The translations under genes and the position numbers were made by a program. A stretch of 64,000 bases of DNA. Origin: Metarhizium brunneum. Taxonomy: Eukaryota > Ascomycota > Sordariomycetes > Hypocreales > Clavicipitaceae. Location of the stretch: positions 186,001 through 250,000 of the forward strand of contig NC_089424.1 of NCBI RefSeq assembly GCF_013426205.1, given 5' to 3'. The notes beneath the pieces are model-generated. The model worked only from the letters and a program-made list of their open reading frames with translations, was not told the origin of the DNA and did not search any database. Positions 43,943 to 54,485 of the stretch are shown piece after piece (positions within the stretch are counted from its first letter, which is position 1; each line of letters starts with the position of its first letter).

Positions 43943-44239
43943 TACAATCTAACCAGACCCCTGTAAGATTAGCTATTGATCAGTGACCTGACAAGGGACA
44001 TAGTTATTTACAGGGGCCTCTCTACTAACAAGAGTAGCCTTGATTTATAACAGTAGCTATTAAGTATAATTTACAAGGAGTAGTAATTTTTTAGTAGTAA
44101 CTTGTGCCGATAAGAATTTTATAATAGCTTATTAGGTACTTTTTTTTACCTTATATACCCCTTATAATAATTTTTTTTAATTAGTTGTAAGCTCTCTTAT
44201 TATGTCACGCCTGGCTAAATATTCAGGGTCTGAATTGTA
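43943..44239. mobile_element. MITE-like element, family 1, copy 3
   Basis: The element is about 297 bases and is bounded by TA. Inverted-repeat ends start CAATCTAACCAGACCCCTGT on the left and CAATTCAGACCCTGAATATT inward from the right, as in the 1.6 and 3.3 kb copies. The interior is more AT-rich than in those copies, consistent with C-to-T decay. It has no coding capacity. Confidence 0.72.
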
Positions 44240-45083
44240 TACAAGCCAGTAGTTGTAAAACAGGCTTTTTCTGCGTTAAAATTTCCTTGGATATAATATA
44301 ACGAATTTATTGGTTTAGGAAGGAAGAAGAATAAAGAGCGGCTAATAAAACACAGTATACTGGGGATTTTCGGAAGGTTTGATATAAAGAAAAGACTATT
44401 GTCAAAATGAAGGATAAGGCACTTTTACAGAGGATTTAATATACTTATTCCGAACTAGGTAGTTGTTTCAGTCTTGTGTTAACTAAAGTCGAGATAGAAG
44501 AAGGGTAAGGCGAGGTAGCAAGTCAGCTCGCCGATACCGCTATCGGTATAGCATATAAGGCTGGCGTAAAAATAGGTACCCCTGGGGAACTATAGGTATT
44601 TAAGTTTTTTGGATTATTCGTGGCTTATATATTTTCCAATCTCAATCAATTTGATTATATCAAATCAAAAGTCATGTCTCTGTATATAAAGTACTATGCC
44701 GCGCTATCAATACCTGGATTCACTTCCATCGTCTTAGCTCGATAATATTATATTAAAGTGTAAAGAGATCTGATCATGTATATTGATCTATATAAAGATA
44801 CAAGATAAGTCCTGCTGGACTCCCGACCGGATGGCAGAACCTAGCAGGCTTCGTGTTACGTCGAATTGTGCTGCCCAGTTACAAGTTGTCATCTCCACCG
44901 GCCTTGAACTGCTGGACAGCGGGTAAGCGGTTTAAGCAAGGATGAAATTTGACATAAATTTGTTGCTAGTGAGCACAGCTGCTACGATATGCCAGGGTGA
45001 GGAATGGGAACCACCACCTAAGCATTATTCTATATATCCAGCGGGCTTGAAGCAAGGACTGGGAATAAGAGCCCAGCCCGTTC
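44240..45083. other. AT-rich intergenic stretch
   Basis: No gene is supported. Low G+C and many stops in all frames suggest a decayed repeat between copy 3 of the MITE and the membrane-protein genes. Confidence 0.5.
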
Positions 45084-46004
45084 TCACTTGTTCTTCCTCA
45101 CTGCCTCTATGCGCGATCCTCCGCTCCTTGATTCCGTTGAACGAACCTTGGCAAATTCTATATAGGCCCAAGCAGCGACTGTGATACCTGCTGCTGCCAG
45201 CGTCCAAGCGAGGGCTGACAACTCAACCTCCATCTTTCCGTCCCTGTCTAGAGGCAGTTGTAGCCAGGTTTGAAAGTGCTCCGGCATGCTATGCAAGACC
45301 CAGCCCAGCGCGATGACCAAGACGGCAATAAGTCGCTCAATAGAAATGGCATATCCCGTCATGCTGTGGAATACGGCCCACCGTCGATGTAATTCCACCT
45401 TCTGAGCCCGAATCGCGGTGAATAGCTTGAATAGGCTAACAAAGTAAAAAACACCAAGAACGCCAATGGAAAAGTCAAACGTGGGCCACACCAAGAATGG
45501 AATCGGGAGACGAGCACCATAGAATGAATGCACATGATACCATTTTTCATGGGTCGTCACCATTCCACGGCTGGACAGATAATAGCCGGCCAAGCCCAGC
45601 TCAATGGACAAGAGAACAACCATGTATCCGGCCCCCCGATGGAAGGTAGGCATTCTTTGACGAATGCTTTGGCTGTGCTGCAAGGGGATGAGTATGCTCC
45701 ACAGAATGGATGTCGCTCCCTTTCCTCCTTTGTACAGCCATGGCGGTGCTTGCTGTGCACGATAGTTGAGAATATTAAGCTCCGACTACCGAAGACGTCT
45801 CAGTAAGCATCCTTGCCATATGCGGTATGGGAGTTGGCAGGTACTTACCCGTTTATCCCGAAACGTTGTTAGGACAGGCCATTTGCTTCCATCGCCGTAC
45901 GGTGCTCCCACAAACGTGATGGTAGCGACAACAATCATAAACACGCTGAGTGGCAGGCCGATCCAAGGCGAGATGCGAACCGGTGAACGGGATGTAAAGG
46001 CCAT
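45084..46004 (-). CDS. DUF2306-like multi-pass membrane protein A1
   Basis: Two exons (45849-46004, 45084-45785) give 285 residues. The first exon encodes a leader and one membrane helix ending GSKWPVLTTFRDKR. The intron acceptor GGTAG at 45786 leads to APPWLYKGGKGA, then four further hydrophobic segments. Conserved polar residues sit near membranes: FHRGAGY, YHVHSFYGARLPIPFLVWPTF, and LHRRWAVFHSMTGYAISIERL. The HRRW-x3-H-x3-GY signature resembles DUF2306 proteins, whose function is unknown. The paralogue at 50946-51848 has the same exon structure. The gene is divergent from 46273-47490 with 268 bases between starts. Confidence 0.8.
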
Positions 46005-46272
46005 TTTTGCAACATGTTCCTTCCAAGGCAATTTTACAGGTACGCTACCGTCGGCAAGGCGAGGTTAAATATACCGCCATGTCTCAATCGACCGGACAAT
46101 GCGGGCCATCTGCAACTCCGCACCGCATTCCCGGTCCGGACTGATGAGCATATGTATCAATCTACGGCCGCCGGTTTACTATGCCGTTACGCCGCTGCCG
46201 CATTGACTCCTTCCGCGGAATTCCGCCACAGTTATCTATATGTATCCTGTAAAACGTCTTCCCTAACCGTTC
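46005..46272. promoter_or_regulatory. Bidirectional promoter of membrane pair 1
   Basis: 268 bases lie between two divergent starts. The motif CCGGTCCGG at 46131-46139 also occurs in the matching promoter at 51982-51990. It contains CGG elements as used by Zn2Cys6 regulators. Confidence 0.5.
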
Positions 46273-47490
46273 ATGCAAAACAATCGCGTGTCCAACACGT
46301 TGCCACCTACCAAAATGTCTACAAAGCTAACTACGAGTTTTTTGGCGTTACCGCTTCTCTTTTTGGCTGCCATCTCGTGTCTCCACGTCCTCGGCATTCG
46401 AAATGGCCTGGTACAGATGATCTCTGACAATCTTCTTTCTTCCCGTCCGATCCTCCCTGGCAGCGATATTCCCCTACGGACACATTGGACAGGACTGGGG
46501 CTGTTGGACCTCGACTTCTCCATCATGGTCACTGTATTTTCGTCTATTCTTAATCACCACAACCTGAGCCTATTTATACAAGGGAATCACTTCTTTGGGT
46601 TATGGATGACATCTTGGATTCTGATACTGCTAGAGTCGCACAACAACGGGCCACAGAGCAAGACAACATCAAGGCCGTACAAGTATTCCTATGTCCTTTG
46701 GGGTTTGGTCATGGAATTTGCTGGAGTTGCCGTGGGCCTTCCGGCATGGTGTGCCTTCAGCCTCCTTCGCATGAGACGGGCCTCCTCGTCGGCCGAATTC
46801 ACAACAATAACCCTAGCCGACCTCGAATCCCTACCATTTGCTTTCCTCTTGGGCGCTGGGCTCCCGACTTTGCTCATGCTCGTGGGTACATGGAGCCCAG
46901 AGCCCCCATTGTGGTCTCGCCAGACATGGATCGTGGTTCGTTTGTTTCATCCAGTTCTCCTGGCTATTGCACATGCTCTCCTGAGAAGCATCGGCCCTGC
47001 ACCCCCCGCCGACGGCAGGCAGCAGCTCGAAAGACGTATGAAGAGGCTAGGACGGCTTTACTCGGTCGCCTTTTGGATCACGGCTAGCTCTCATATCTTG
47101 ACCGTGTCAGCCGTCTTGTTCGCCTACTCGTTCCCCCATCTGCTGCCAGCTCATATCGTCAGCTCTCTGTCGCTTGCTTCTCTATGGCCCGTGCCATCTA
47201 TTTGGCGAGGTTTTGTTACCAAGACTGATACCATTGCACTCGGTACTTCTACTTTTATGACGGCTAATGAAGTTATTTCGACGGTGTCACTCCTAGTGTG
47301 GGCTTGGAACATGAATAGGATGGCATTGCAATCATCAAGTCACACGGACCACCTTGGTCTAAGCACTGTTAAAGCTGGGGTATTTGCTTTGGTCTTTGGT
47401 CCGGGTGCCGCGGCTGTAGCTTTGATTGAGAATAGGGACCATGTACTACATCAGAGATTTACTGTGACAAAAGGGGCCAAGACATGCTAA
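46273..47490 (+). CDS. Multi-pass membrane protein B1, cluster-associated family
   Basis: A single exon encodes 405 residues (or 391 from the ATG at 46315). About nine hydrophobic helices are visible. Positions shared with the paralogue at 52130 include a W-x2-L/GLLDLDF block after the first loop, WILILLESHNNG, GLPTLLMLVGTW/IGMALPWALAAL, and a C-terminal helix VFALVFGPGAAAVALI followed by a basic tail. I recognise no catalytic domain. Remote similarity to membrane proteins found in indole-diterpene clusters (PaxA/AtmA type) is possible but weak. It pairs divergently with the DUF2306-like gene. Confidence 0.8.
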   Translation: MQNNRVSNTLPPTKMSTKLTTSFLALPLLFLAAISCLHVLGIRNGLVQMISDNLLSSRPILPGSDIPLRTHWTGLGLLDLDFSIMVTVFSSILNHHNLSLFIQGNHFFGLWMTSWILILLESHNNGPQSKTTSRPYKYSYVLWGLVMEFAGVAVGLPAWCAFSLLRMRRASSSAEFTTITLADLESLPFAFLLGAGLPTLLMLVGTWSPEPPLWSRQTWIVVRLFHPVLLAIAHALLRSIGPAPPADGRQQLERRMKRLGRLYSVAFWITASSHILTVSAVLFAYSFPHLLPAHIVSSLSLASLWPVPSIWRGFVTKTDTIALGTSTFMTANEVISTVSLLVWAWNMNRMALQSSSHTDHLGLSTVKAGVFALVFGPGAAAVALIENRDHVLHQRFTVTKGAKTC

Positions 47491-49039
47491 AACAATTAGT
47501 AACGGCTTGGCAGTTAATACTGTCGATTCTCAGTACTCTGTGTATTCCCTGAAGTCAACTTGGACTCGAGCGCAAGATAAACTTACGGTCAAATGTGGAT
47601 ATCAATAGAACAGAGTTCAACCATTGATGATTTAGCACTCGTCGTGTTCAACTAGTCGCGATAAGTGACGAGAAAGTCGGGCAATTTAGTAGCACCAGAC
47701 ACTACATCAGAATACATCCCTCCATTAAACAAAATATTGTAAGAATTATTGTGAACAAATTATAACTGTCATACCTAAACTACTCGCCAAGTAACTAAAA
47801 TGCAAGTTTGCCGCCCCCCACAAAAGCGCGTCCCTTACGCCTCGGCCGATCGGGGGTGATTACACTACGGAGCCGACGGAGGGAATGCGATTTGAAGGAT
47901 CAACTAGACTGGTCAGGCTAGATTGCTTACGTCAAGCCAGTGGATAGGAGAACCAATTGCCTGGTTGGCTACTGGATGAACGATATACACTCAAGTGCTA
48001 TTTTGAAATTAGGCTACGGCGATTGTCGCATGCTTTAAGAGAAGCAACACGCCAAGTCAAAGTTCTTACCATGTCTCCAAATCCTGAACAAACGAGCCAG
48101 GCACTACATATTTAGATGTATTGACATCCTTGTGCCGGCTGCCCCAGATTTTCACCAACTCGTCGGCGACTAGTCCGCTATCCGCTTCCGGGTAACCAAA
48201 TACGGAAGCCGAGCAACACTTGAAATGCTGCCATGTATGGGTCGGTTTACGGAGTACCTGTAGTCACTCCAGACTATCGCCTTGGACTGCTGGGCACGGG
48301 ATAGTGCCTGATGGAGTTTCGCAGGGGGTTAGTTAGCGCGAAATATCGGCGTAGCATTGAAGGTTATAGACTTGAATCCAAAACGGGTGTACCAGAAGCC
48401 TTCTGCCAAGTCTAGTCCATGCAGACATTAGAACTGCCTTCGTCTACCACCAACGTGGTAGAAACAGCCTCAAGGCTGTGCAATATCTCGATCGGCTTAG
48501 TTTCCGAACAATAGCACGTCCGCGTTGCCGCTACCTCCTGGGGTCACACACTAATACGTATACATTCGTAGGCTTTGACGCGTTGATTCGTCTTCAGTGG
48601 AGACGCATACGACTCTTCAAAAAGGAGGGAAAGGAAGGCAAGGTTAGCTCGTCCATGTACACTCTTGAGGGGAAGCGGGAAAACATGCGCGGTCTAACCA
48701 TCCAGCCAAGAGAGCAATCTCTTCTGGTTTTGCAACTGCTCGGACACTTTCCGAAAGAATCGTCACGGTGCTAGCGTAGGTTTTCCTCATTCATCCCTGT
48801 TACTGGCCATTCATGTTATTTGAATGTGCTCGGAGTTAAACGGTCCCGCAACGCGTATGCCACCATTGGCCCCTCTATAACGTGTAGAGGAAACCAATGG
48901 CCGCGTCATTTCTCTCCTATCAGATGGTAGGTTGCCGCAAGTGTCAAGCTATGTACTGAGGTTTCATTCATAAACCTGATAATATGCATCCGCTGCCCCT
49001 CGACATCGAGTACCCTCGCGGGCATGGCATAATTCTAGA
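47491..49039. other. Intergenic, nothing recognised
   Basis: 1.5 kb separate membrane gene B1 from the MFS gene. One frame of 98 codons at 48478 lacks features. The promoter of the MFS gene lies in the last part; no CCGGTCCGG motif is seen there. Confidence 0.5.
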
Positions 49040-50619
49040 ATGGCGTCCGTATCCCAAGACAATGATATCGAAACCACTCGTCCGCCACAGGCTTCACATA
49101 TTCCATTAAAAGAGGTCCGTCCGTTTCCCTCAGAGCCTGGTGACCCTTTCCTTGTCACGTTTGATTCGGACCACAGCCACAAGAATCCTCTCAACTGGCG
49201 AAATGGAAAGAAATGGCTCATACTGGATGTTCTATCCACGGCGGGCTTCAACCGCACCATGGTGTCAACGATCATGGCACCGGCACTCGCTACAATCGCC
49301 CAGGAATTCGGCATGAACAGCGCTGCGGCCGCCATGGTCATGTCCATTTATCCTCTTGCCACGGCTATAGGCCCGCTGTTTATGGGGCCTTTATCTGAGC
49401 TATATGGACGAAAGCCAATATTGCACGCCTCAAATATTTGGTTCTTGGGCTGGAACATTGCCTGCGGCTTTGCCAACTCTGCCGGACTATTGATCGCTGC
49501 CCGATTCCTCGCTGGCCTCGGAGCCAGCGCCATATATGCTCTCGCTAGTGGTGTGCTGAGTGACCTGTGGCGAGCAGATCAACGCGGCAAGTCCCTGGGT
49601 GCTTACTTGCTCATACCTTTACTTGGGGCTGCAGTAGGTATGTGTTTTTGTTGGGGCATTTGCAAAAAGGAAACATTCTCTAGGCATTGCAGCTAACATA
49701 GATCCAAGGTCCCATCGTTGGTGGATTTATTGCATCACGTTCGGATTGGCGTTGGTCCTTCTGGGCTACTTCCGCATTTCAGGGCATAATGACTGCCGTT
49801 TCATTCGCAATATATGAAGAATCCTACGGCCCGGTCATTCTAAGACGGCAGGCAAGGCGCGTTCGACGCGCCACGGGGGACGACCGGTATTATGCTGCCA
49901 TCGAAACACACGAAACGAGGAAGCTCGGATTCACTGCTATCCGTCGGGCACTCTCGAGACCATTTAGGCTTCTTGCAACGCACCCAATAGTGCAAATCAC
50001 GTCCATTATATCTTCTTTTGAATACGGTCTGCTCTATCTTGTCCTATCAACCTTTGGTCAGCTATGGGTAGATCAATATGGGCAATCTGTCGAAATCAGT
50101 GGGTTGCATTACCTTGCCTGCGCCATAGGCGAAGTTGCTGGCTCCCAACTTGGTGGACCATTGATGGATTATTACTACCGAAAGGCCGTCTCAAAGAATG
50201 GCGGCGCAGAGCCTAAACCAGAGCATCGCCTTCCATTCATGTTTGGCGGCTTATCGCTTGTGCCAGTTGGCCTTTGTCTTTATGGCTGGAGCGCCCAGTA
50301 CCGGCTTTCTTGGGTAATTGTCGATCTCGGAATCGTGATTACTTCCTTTGGCAGCCAGATTGCCGGATTACCACTTCATGCTTACCTCATAGATGTGTAT
50401 GGAGAGCACACAAGCTCGGCAATCAGTGCATCACAGCTCCCACGTAGCCTGGCTGCATTTCTGTTTCCTCTTTTCGCACCAAAAATGTACTCAGCCTTGG
50501 GATATGGCTGGGGAAATACTGTACTGGCCGCTGCGGCGCTTTGCATTAGCCTCCCATCCCCTTGGATACTTTGGAAATACGGGGAGAAACTACGGTCTCA
50601 GCTTCGGGAAACATATTAG
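49040..50619 (+). CDS. MFS transporter, 12-TMS DHA1 type
   Basis: Two exons (49040-49637, 49709-50619) give 502 residues. A polar N-terminal tail of about 60 residues ends in HKNPLNWRNGKKW, the usual block before TM1 in fungal DHA1 pumps. The loop 2-3 motif MGPLSELYGRKP is present, followed by RFLAGLGASAIYAL and, after the intron, GPIVGGFIASRSDWRWSFW. Helices 7-12 are complete and include PLHAYLIDVYGEHTSSAISA. It should be a plasma-membrane exporter of a small hydrophobic compound. It lies exactly between the two divergent membrane-gene pairs. Confidence 0.92.
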
Positions 50620-50945
50620 TCTTGCTGTAAGAGCGGCTGGCTGTGTTTTCGGTTGAAGAGAAAGACATATGATGGTACGACCATTTTCTTCCTCGAGTAG
50701 ACTTGACATTTAAAGATTGACGTTCAAATTTACTACAAAAGAGACATGCTATGAAGTATCCTGACTAGTAGTGAGAGATGCGACCAGGAGAGAGGAGAGT
50801 AGGGCACCAAATGAAGCATTGTAATGCGAGATACTCTAAGCATAGACGGTCTGGCGCGGCGCTCATGCCAGGCTCTTCGGCCATCAAAACCACGATGCTC
50901 TGTCATTAATAAACCCCAAGGACACTATACAAAACGACCCTAGTT
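50620..50945. other. Intergenic between convergent genes, nothing recognised
   Basis: 3' regions of the MFS gene (plus) and membrane gene A2 (minus). No gene-like frame is seen. Confidence 0.5.
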
Positions 50946-51848
50946 TCATGACTCAGTCGCCTTTTCGAGCACGGCTTTGCGGCTGGGTGTTCGACCTCTG
51001 TTGGTGACCTGCGTGACAGCCCAAATGCCGGCTATAACATAGGCGTAAGCCGCAGCTCCTGCAAAGGCACTTATTTCCATGTCAACAACTTCTGTGAAAG
51101 ATGGAGAACCCAATACAAACTCCCTGGTACGAACAGGCAGCCACGTCAGAATATCCCCCAAGGCAAGTAACACGGTGAGGTTGAGCCTGTTGATGGCAAT
51201 AACATAGCCAGCAATAGTATGCAGTACCGCCCATTTGCGATGCTGGGCCAAGTTTCTGGACCGGGCTGTTTGGACGGTTCGCACCAATGTAAAGACAAAT
51301 ATCGGCGCATAAACCCACAGGCCGGCTTCAAAAGTTGGCCAGAAGAATGGCGGAATCCATTTACCTCGGATGTACAAATAATGGATATGGAGTAGGTTCT
51401 GGTGAGTGTAGGCGTATCCGTAGATAAGGAACAAGACTCCGCTAACGGACTGGATCAAAGAGACGGTCAAGGCTGTATATCCGTTGATGCGATGAAAGAT
51501 GGGCCACTTCATTCGAAGGCCATCAATATGCTGCAGTGGCATCGCCACACACCATACCATGGCCGGACCAGCGTGTAATCCATGGTACAGCCATCGAGGC
51601 GCTGTTTCTTTTCTATGATCGATAATATTGGTGCCCGTCTATATGTACATGTTAGCCATCTCGACTTGTCTAATATGAGGACAATTTCCTACTTCCAAAG
51701 TCCTAAACAATGAAAATACTCCCAAGGACGGGTCTGCTCGAAACCTGGGCACGCCGGTAAATGCAAACAGCGCAAACAAGAAAAGCACGGTGCTTAAAGG
51801 CACAGCTAAAAGCAACGAAACCTTTGGCCGTGAACGAGTCGAGGCCAT
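50946..51848 (-). CDS. DUF2306-like multi-pass membrane protein A2
   Basis: Two exons (51693-51848, 50946-51638) give 282 residues. Exon 1 is 156 bases, exactly as in A1, and also ends in FRTLE/FRDKR-type sequence. Exon 2 continues with APRWLYHGLHAGPA, MPLQHIDG, FHRINGYTA, IHYLYIRGKWIPPFFWPTF and QHRKWAVLHTIAGYVIAINRL, matching A1 position by position. About five helices are visible. Function is unknown. The start is the ATG at 51848; codons further upstream in this frame lack an ATG context similar to A1. It is divergent from B2 with 281 bases between. Confidence 0.8.
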
Positions 51849-52129
51849 GGCAAAAGAAGCAAGTTTACCCACAGTATATTCGACTAGAGAGACACATGGG
51901 AAAGTATCCTCTCCCGAAACTAGCTCACTTCTTATATCTTGGCTGGGAATAAGCCCGTCCGGGCTAGATGAGTGATCTCCGCCGGTCCGGGGTCAAAGAC
52001 ATCCGGAAGTGTTTCGGGCTCGGCAGTTGTGGTCATTGGTGACCCCTACATAGTAGATGGTCTTCGCATTGCGCTTGATACCTCAACAGAGCTTTCGTAC
52101 AAGCTTTACTTGCCCTCCAGATCTTGAAA
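51849..52129. promoter_or_regulatory. Bidirectional promoter of membrane pair 2
   Basis: 281 bases lie between divergent starts. CCGGTCCGG at 51982-51990 is shared with the promoter of pair 1. A GATGAG hexamer lies close to the motif in both regions. Confidence 0.5.
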
Positions 52130-53365
52130 ATGCCCTCACTCAGTCTGTCGGAAATGGCCTCGCCACAACCCACTTCTCTACGCGGAGCTACTCCCGTAAT
52201 AATCCTCTTCACTCTCACGGTTGTCGGCATTTTTGCCTTGCTCGCATTTCCGATTTCAAATGGCCTATTCAATGCACTGCTTCTCCAGGCATCGCAGCGA
52301 AAGATTGGGGCAGAGTCCTCCCCATATGACACCACATTGACAGGCTGGAACTGGTTGGACGCGTTGCTGGATGGCTTCACAGTGTTTTTCTACGATCTGG
52401 TCGACGGATCGAGGGCTGACATGTCTTTACTCATGATTCCATTCAGCGGCTCCGCAGTGGGAATCTGGATTCTGGGCATGATTGAGAGCCGTCGAAATGG
52501 GAACAAGGACCGCATACCTGCCTTGTAAGCATTCCGTTGCACGTTGCCCTCGGCGTTGACACTAGGCTGATCTTATAGCTTCACAACAATGGCATCATTA
52601 GGACAAATCCTGGGCCTGGGAATCGTGAGCCCTCTGTTTTACGGCTTGTCGCTGAATGAACGAAACTCGTCTTGGCGCGGGTCCGATTATGATGTTGCAC
52701 CAGAGGTATTCTACACAACACCCGTCAGCATCGTCATCGGAATGGCTTTGCCTTGGGCTCTTGCGGCTCTACCAGCGCCTTCTGTCCTGTCAATCAACCA
52801 AAAGGTCAACATGGTAAGGCTTTGGGAAATTTTCCCAATCACAACATACCTGGCGCAAAGGGGGCTGGATCCTCTAGCCAGGCGGTTTCTCGGATCGACA
52901 CGTCAAGCCGGCGGCCGGGGCAATGGCGCCATGCACCGAGTCTACGGCATCGGCCTCTTGTGGAGCACAGCAACGTACTGGTACTTCATGAGCATGGTAT
53001 TTTCGGCTTCCGTGCTTCCTTTCATCTTCAGACCCGAGATAGCTGAGGCATGGAGCCTTAGACACATGTGTCAGCTAAGGAATCCCTTTGCGCTCGGCTC
53101 TCCGTTGCCATCCGTATCACAAGGGCAACTCTGGTTTGTGCAGTGGGACTTTTGGCTAATCAGCGTGGCCTGTTTTGTGTGGGCTTTGGCTGTAAGATTG
53201 GAGCTATTAGAAGACAGCGCACGCCATTTGAAGGCGACCTGGAAGATCATGGTCGGCGGGCTGATGAGTGCCTTGATCCTTGGCCCAGTCGGTGCAGCAG
53301 TGGTGTTGATATGGCGGAGAGACACACTTGTGCATGAGAACAATCATCGTCGCAAAATAGTGTAA
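52130..53365 (+). CDS. Multi-pass membrane protein B2, paralogue of B1
   Basis: Two exons (52130-52524, 52579-53365) give 393 residues. The intron has donor GTAAGC and acceptor TATAG in phase. About nine helices are visible. Shared with B1 are an NWLDALLDGFTVFF block, WILGMIESRRNGN, FYGLSLNER after a long helix, PWALAALPAPSV, a central MHRVYGIGLLWSTATYWYF and the C-terminal LILGPVGAAVVLIWRRD. The start is the ATG at 52130. Function is unrecognised. The intron, absent from B1, shows that the two copies are not recent duplicates. Confidence 0.82.
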
Positions 53366-54485
53366 CGAGCTCTTGAGAGTTACAGAAACGGCGTTCTCTG
53401 CGTTTGGTTGGAATGGCCACGCGTATTGTCATTGATTTGACGAGGGCTGCATCAATTGCTGTTACTACCAAGCCGGCCCAAAACATTCTGATTGGCGGCG
53501 GAGGGGAAAATAGAAAATGAAACAGTATTAACCTTGACTAAATTTTACTCGATTAAGGGCAATTTAAAAATTGTGAATCGACGACCCGATGAGGTTGATG
53601 ACAATATCATGCCGAACCAGCAGAGTCTCGATTGATCATTTTCGACATGTGAAGAGGACACCACACCGCAAATGACTCGCCCCCAAATTTTAATCCGCTA
53701 CTTGGCTTCCATACCCGGTGACATGGAGGCATAGAGCTTACATTCCGTCGCCGCAACCTCCGCGATCTCGACACCACATCGGGCTCCTCTCCGCGCACAA
53801 TTCACCGGGCATAATGGGACGATTGCCCCGAGGTCCCGTTCCAAGCTTCCCGGGTCGTCAACCAACTCAATACAACAGTATCATCGCCTTCAGTTTCGCC
53901 TAAATTTGGGCCGATTCATCCAGCGTACGTAACACTCGACGGCTTGAGGCAACCAGCGTGCAACTTGCGCAGATAGAACGATAGCCCGGCGCGTTACCCT
54001 CCATAGTTGTCTGCGACAAACGCTACCTATTTATATTCTATTATAGTTAGTTTTTCGGTATGGATCCTTAACAATGATTGGAAAATATCATCAGGATCTC
54101 TAGGGGTCATATAGCTGGCTCTATTAATGGATTGGGATGTAGTAAGAATAGAACAGGCCGGAATTCATTATATGGATTCTTTTATTGCGTACTGAAAAGC
54201 CGAAAGAAAGGCTGAAGGAGATGCAATCGCAAGTTCAACAAGAATGGCAACGGTACGATTCCGGCATCACGTAGACGAACACTATTTGTATACTTGGATC
54301 TATCCAGTCTCATTACTCTTCCATCCACACCCAGATAGACATTTACAAATAGCGATGAAAGTCCAGGCTAATGTCTGGTATAATATAATGTTTCCTTGCA
54401 ACCATTGATAACGGTATAGTTGTGAGTATTACCCTGGCGCAAACCAAGATGTCTTTCCAGCTACAGGCATATCCTGCCTTCATTC
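53366..54485. other. Intergenic, nothing recognised
   Basis: 3' regions of two convergent genes. Stretches around 53480-53600 and 54020-54420 are AT-rich. No gene is supported. Confidence 0.5.

Noticed and set aside
48478..48774. Plus-strand frame of 98 codons between B1 and the MFS gene
   Set aside because: No recognisable motif or splice continuation; probably chance.
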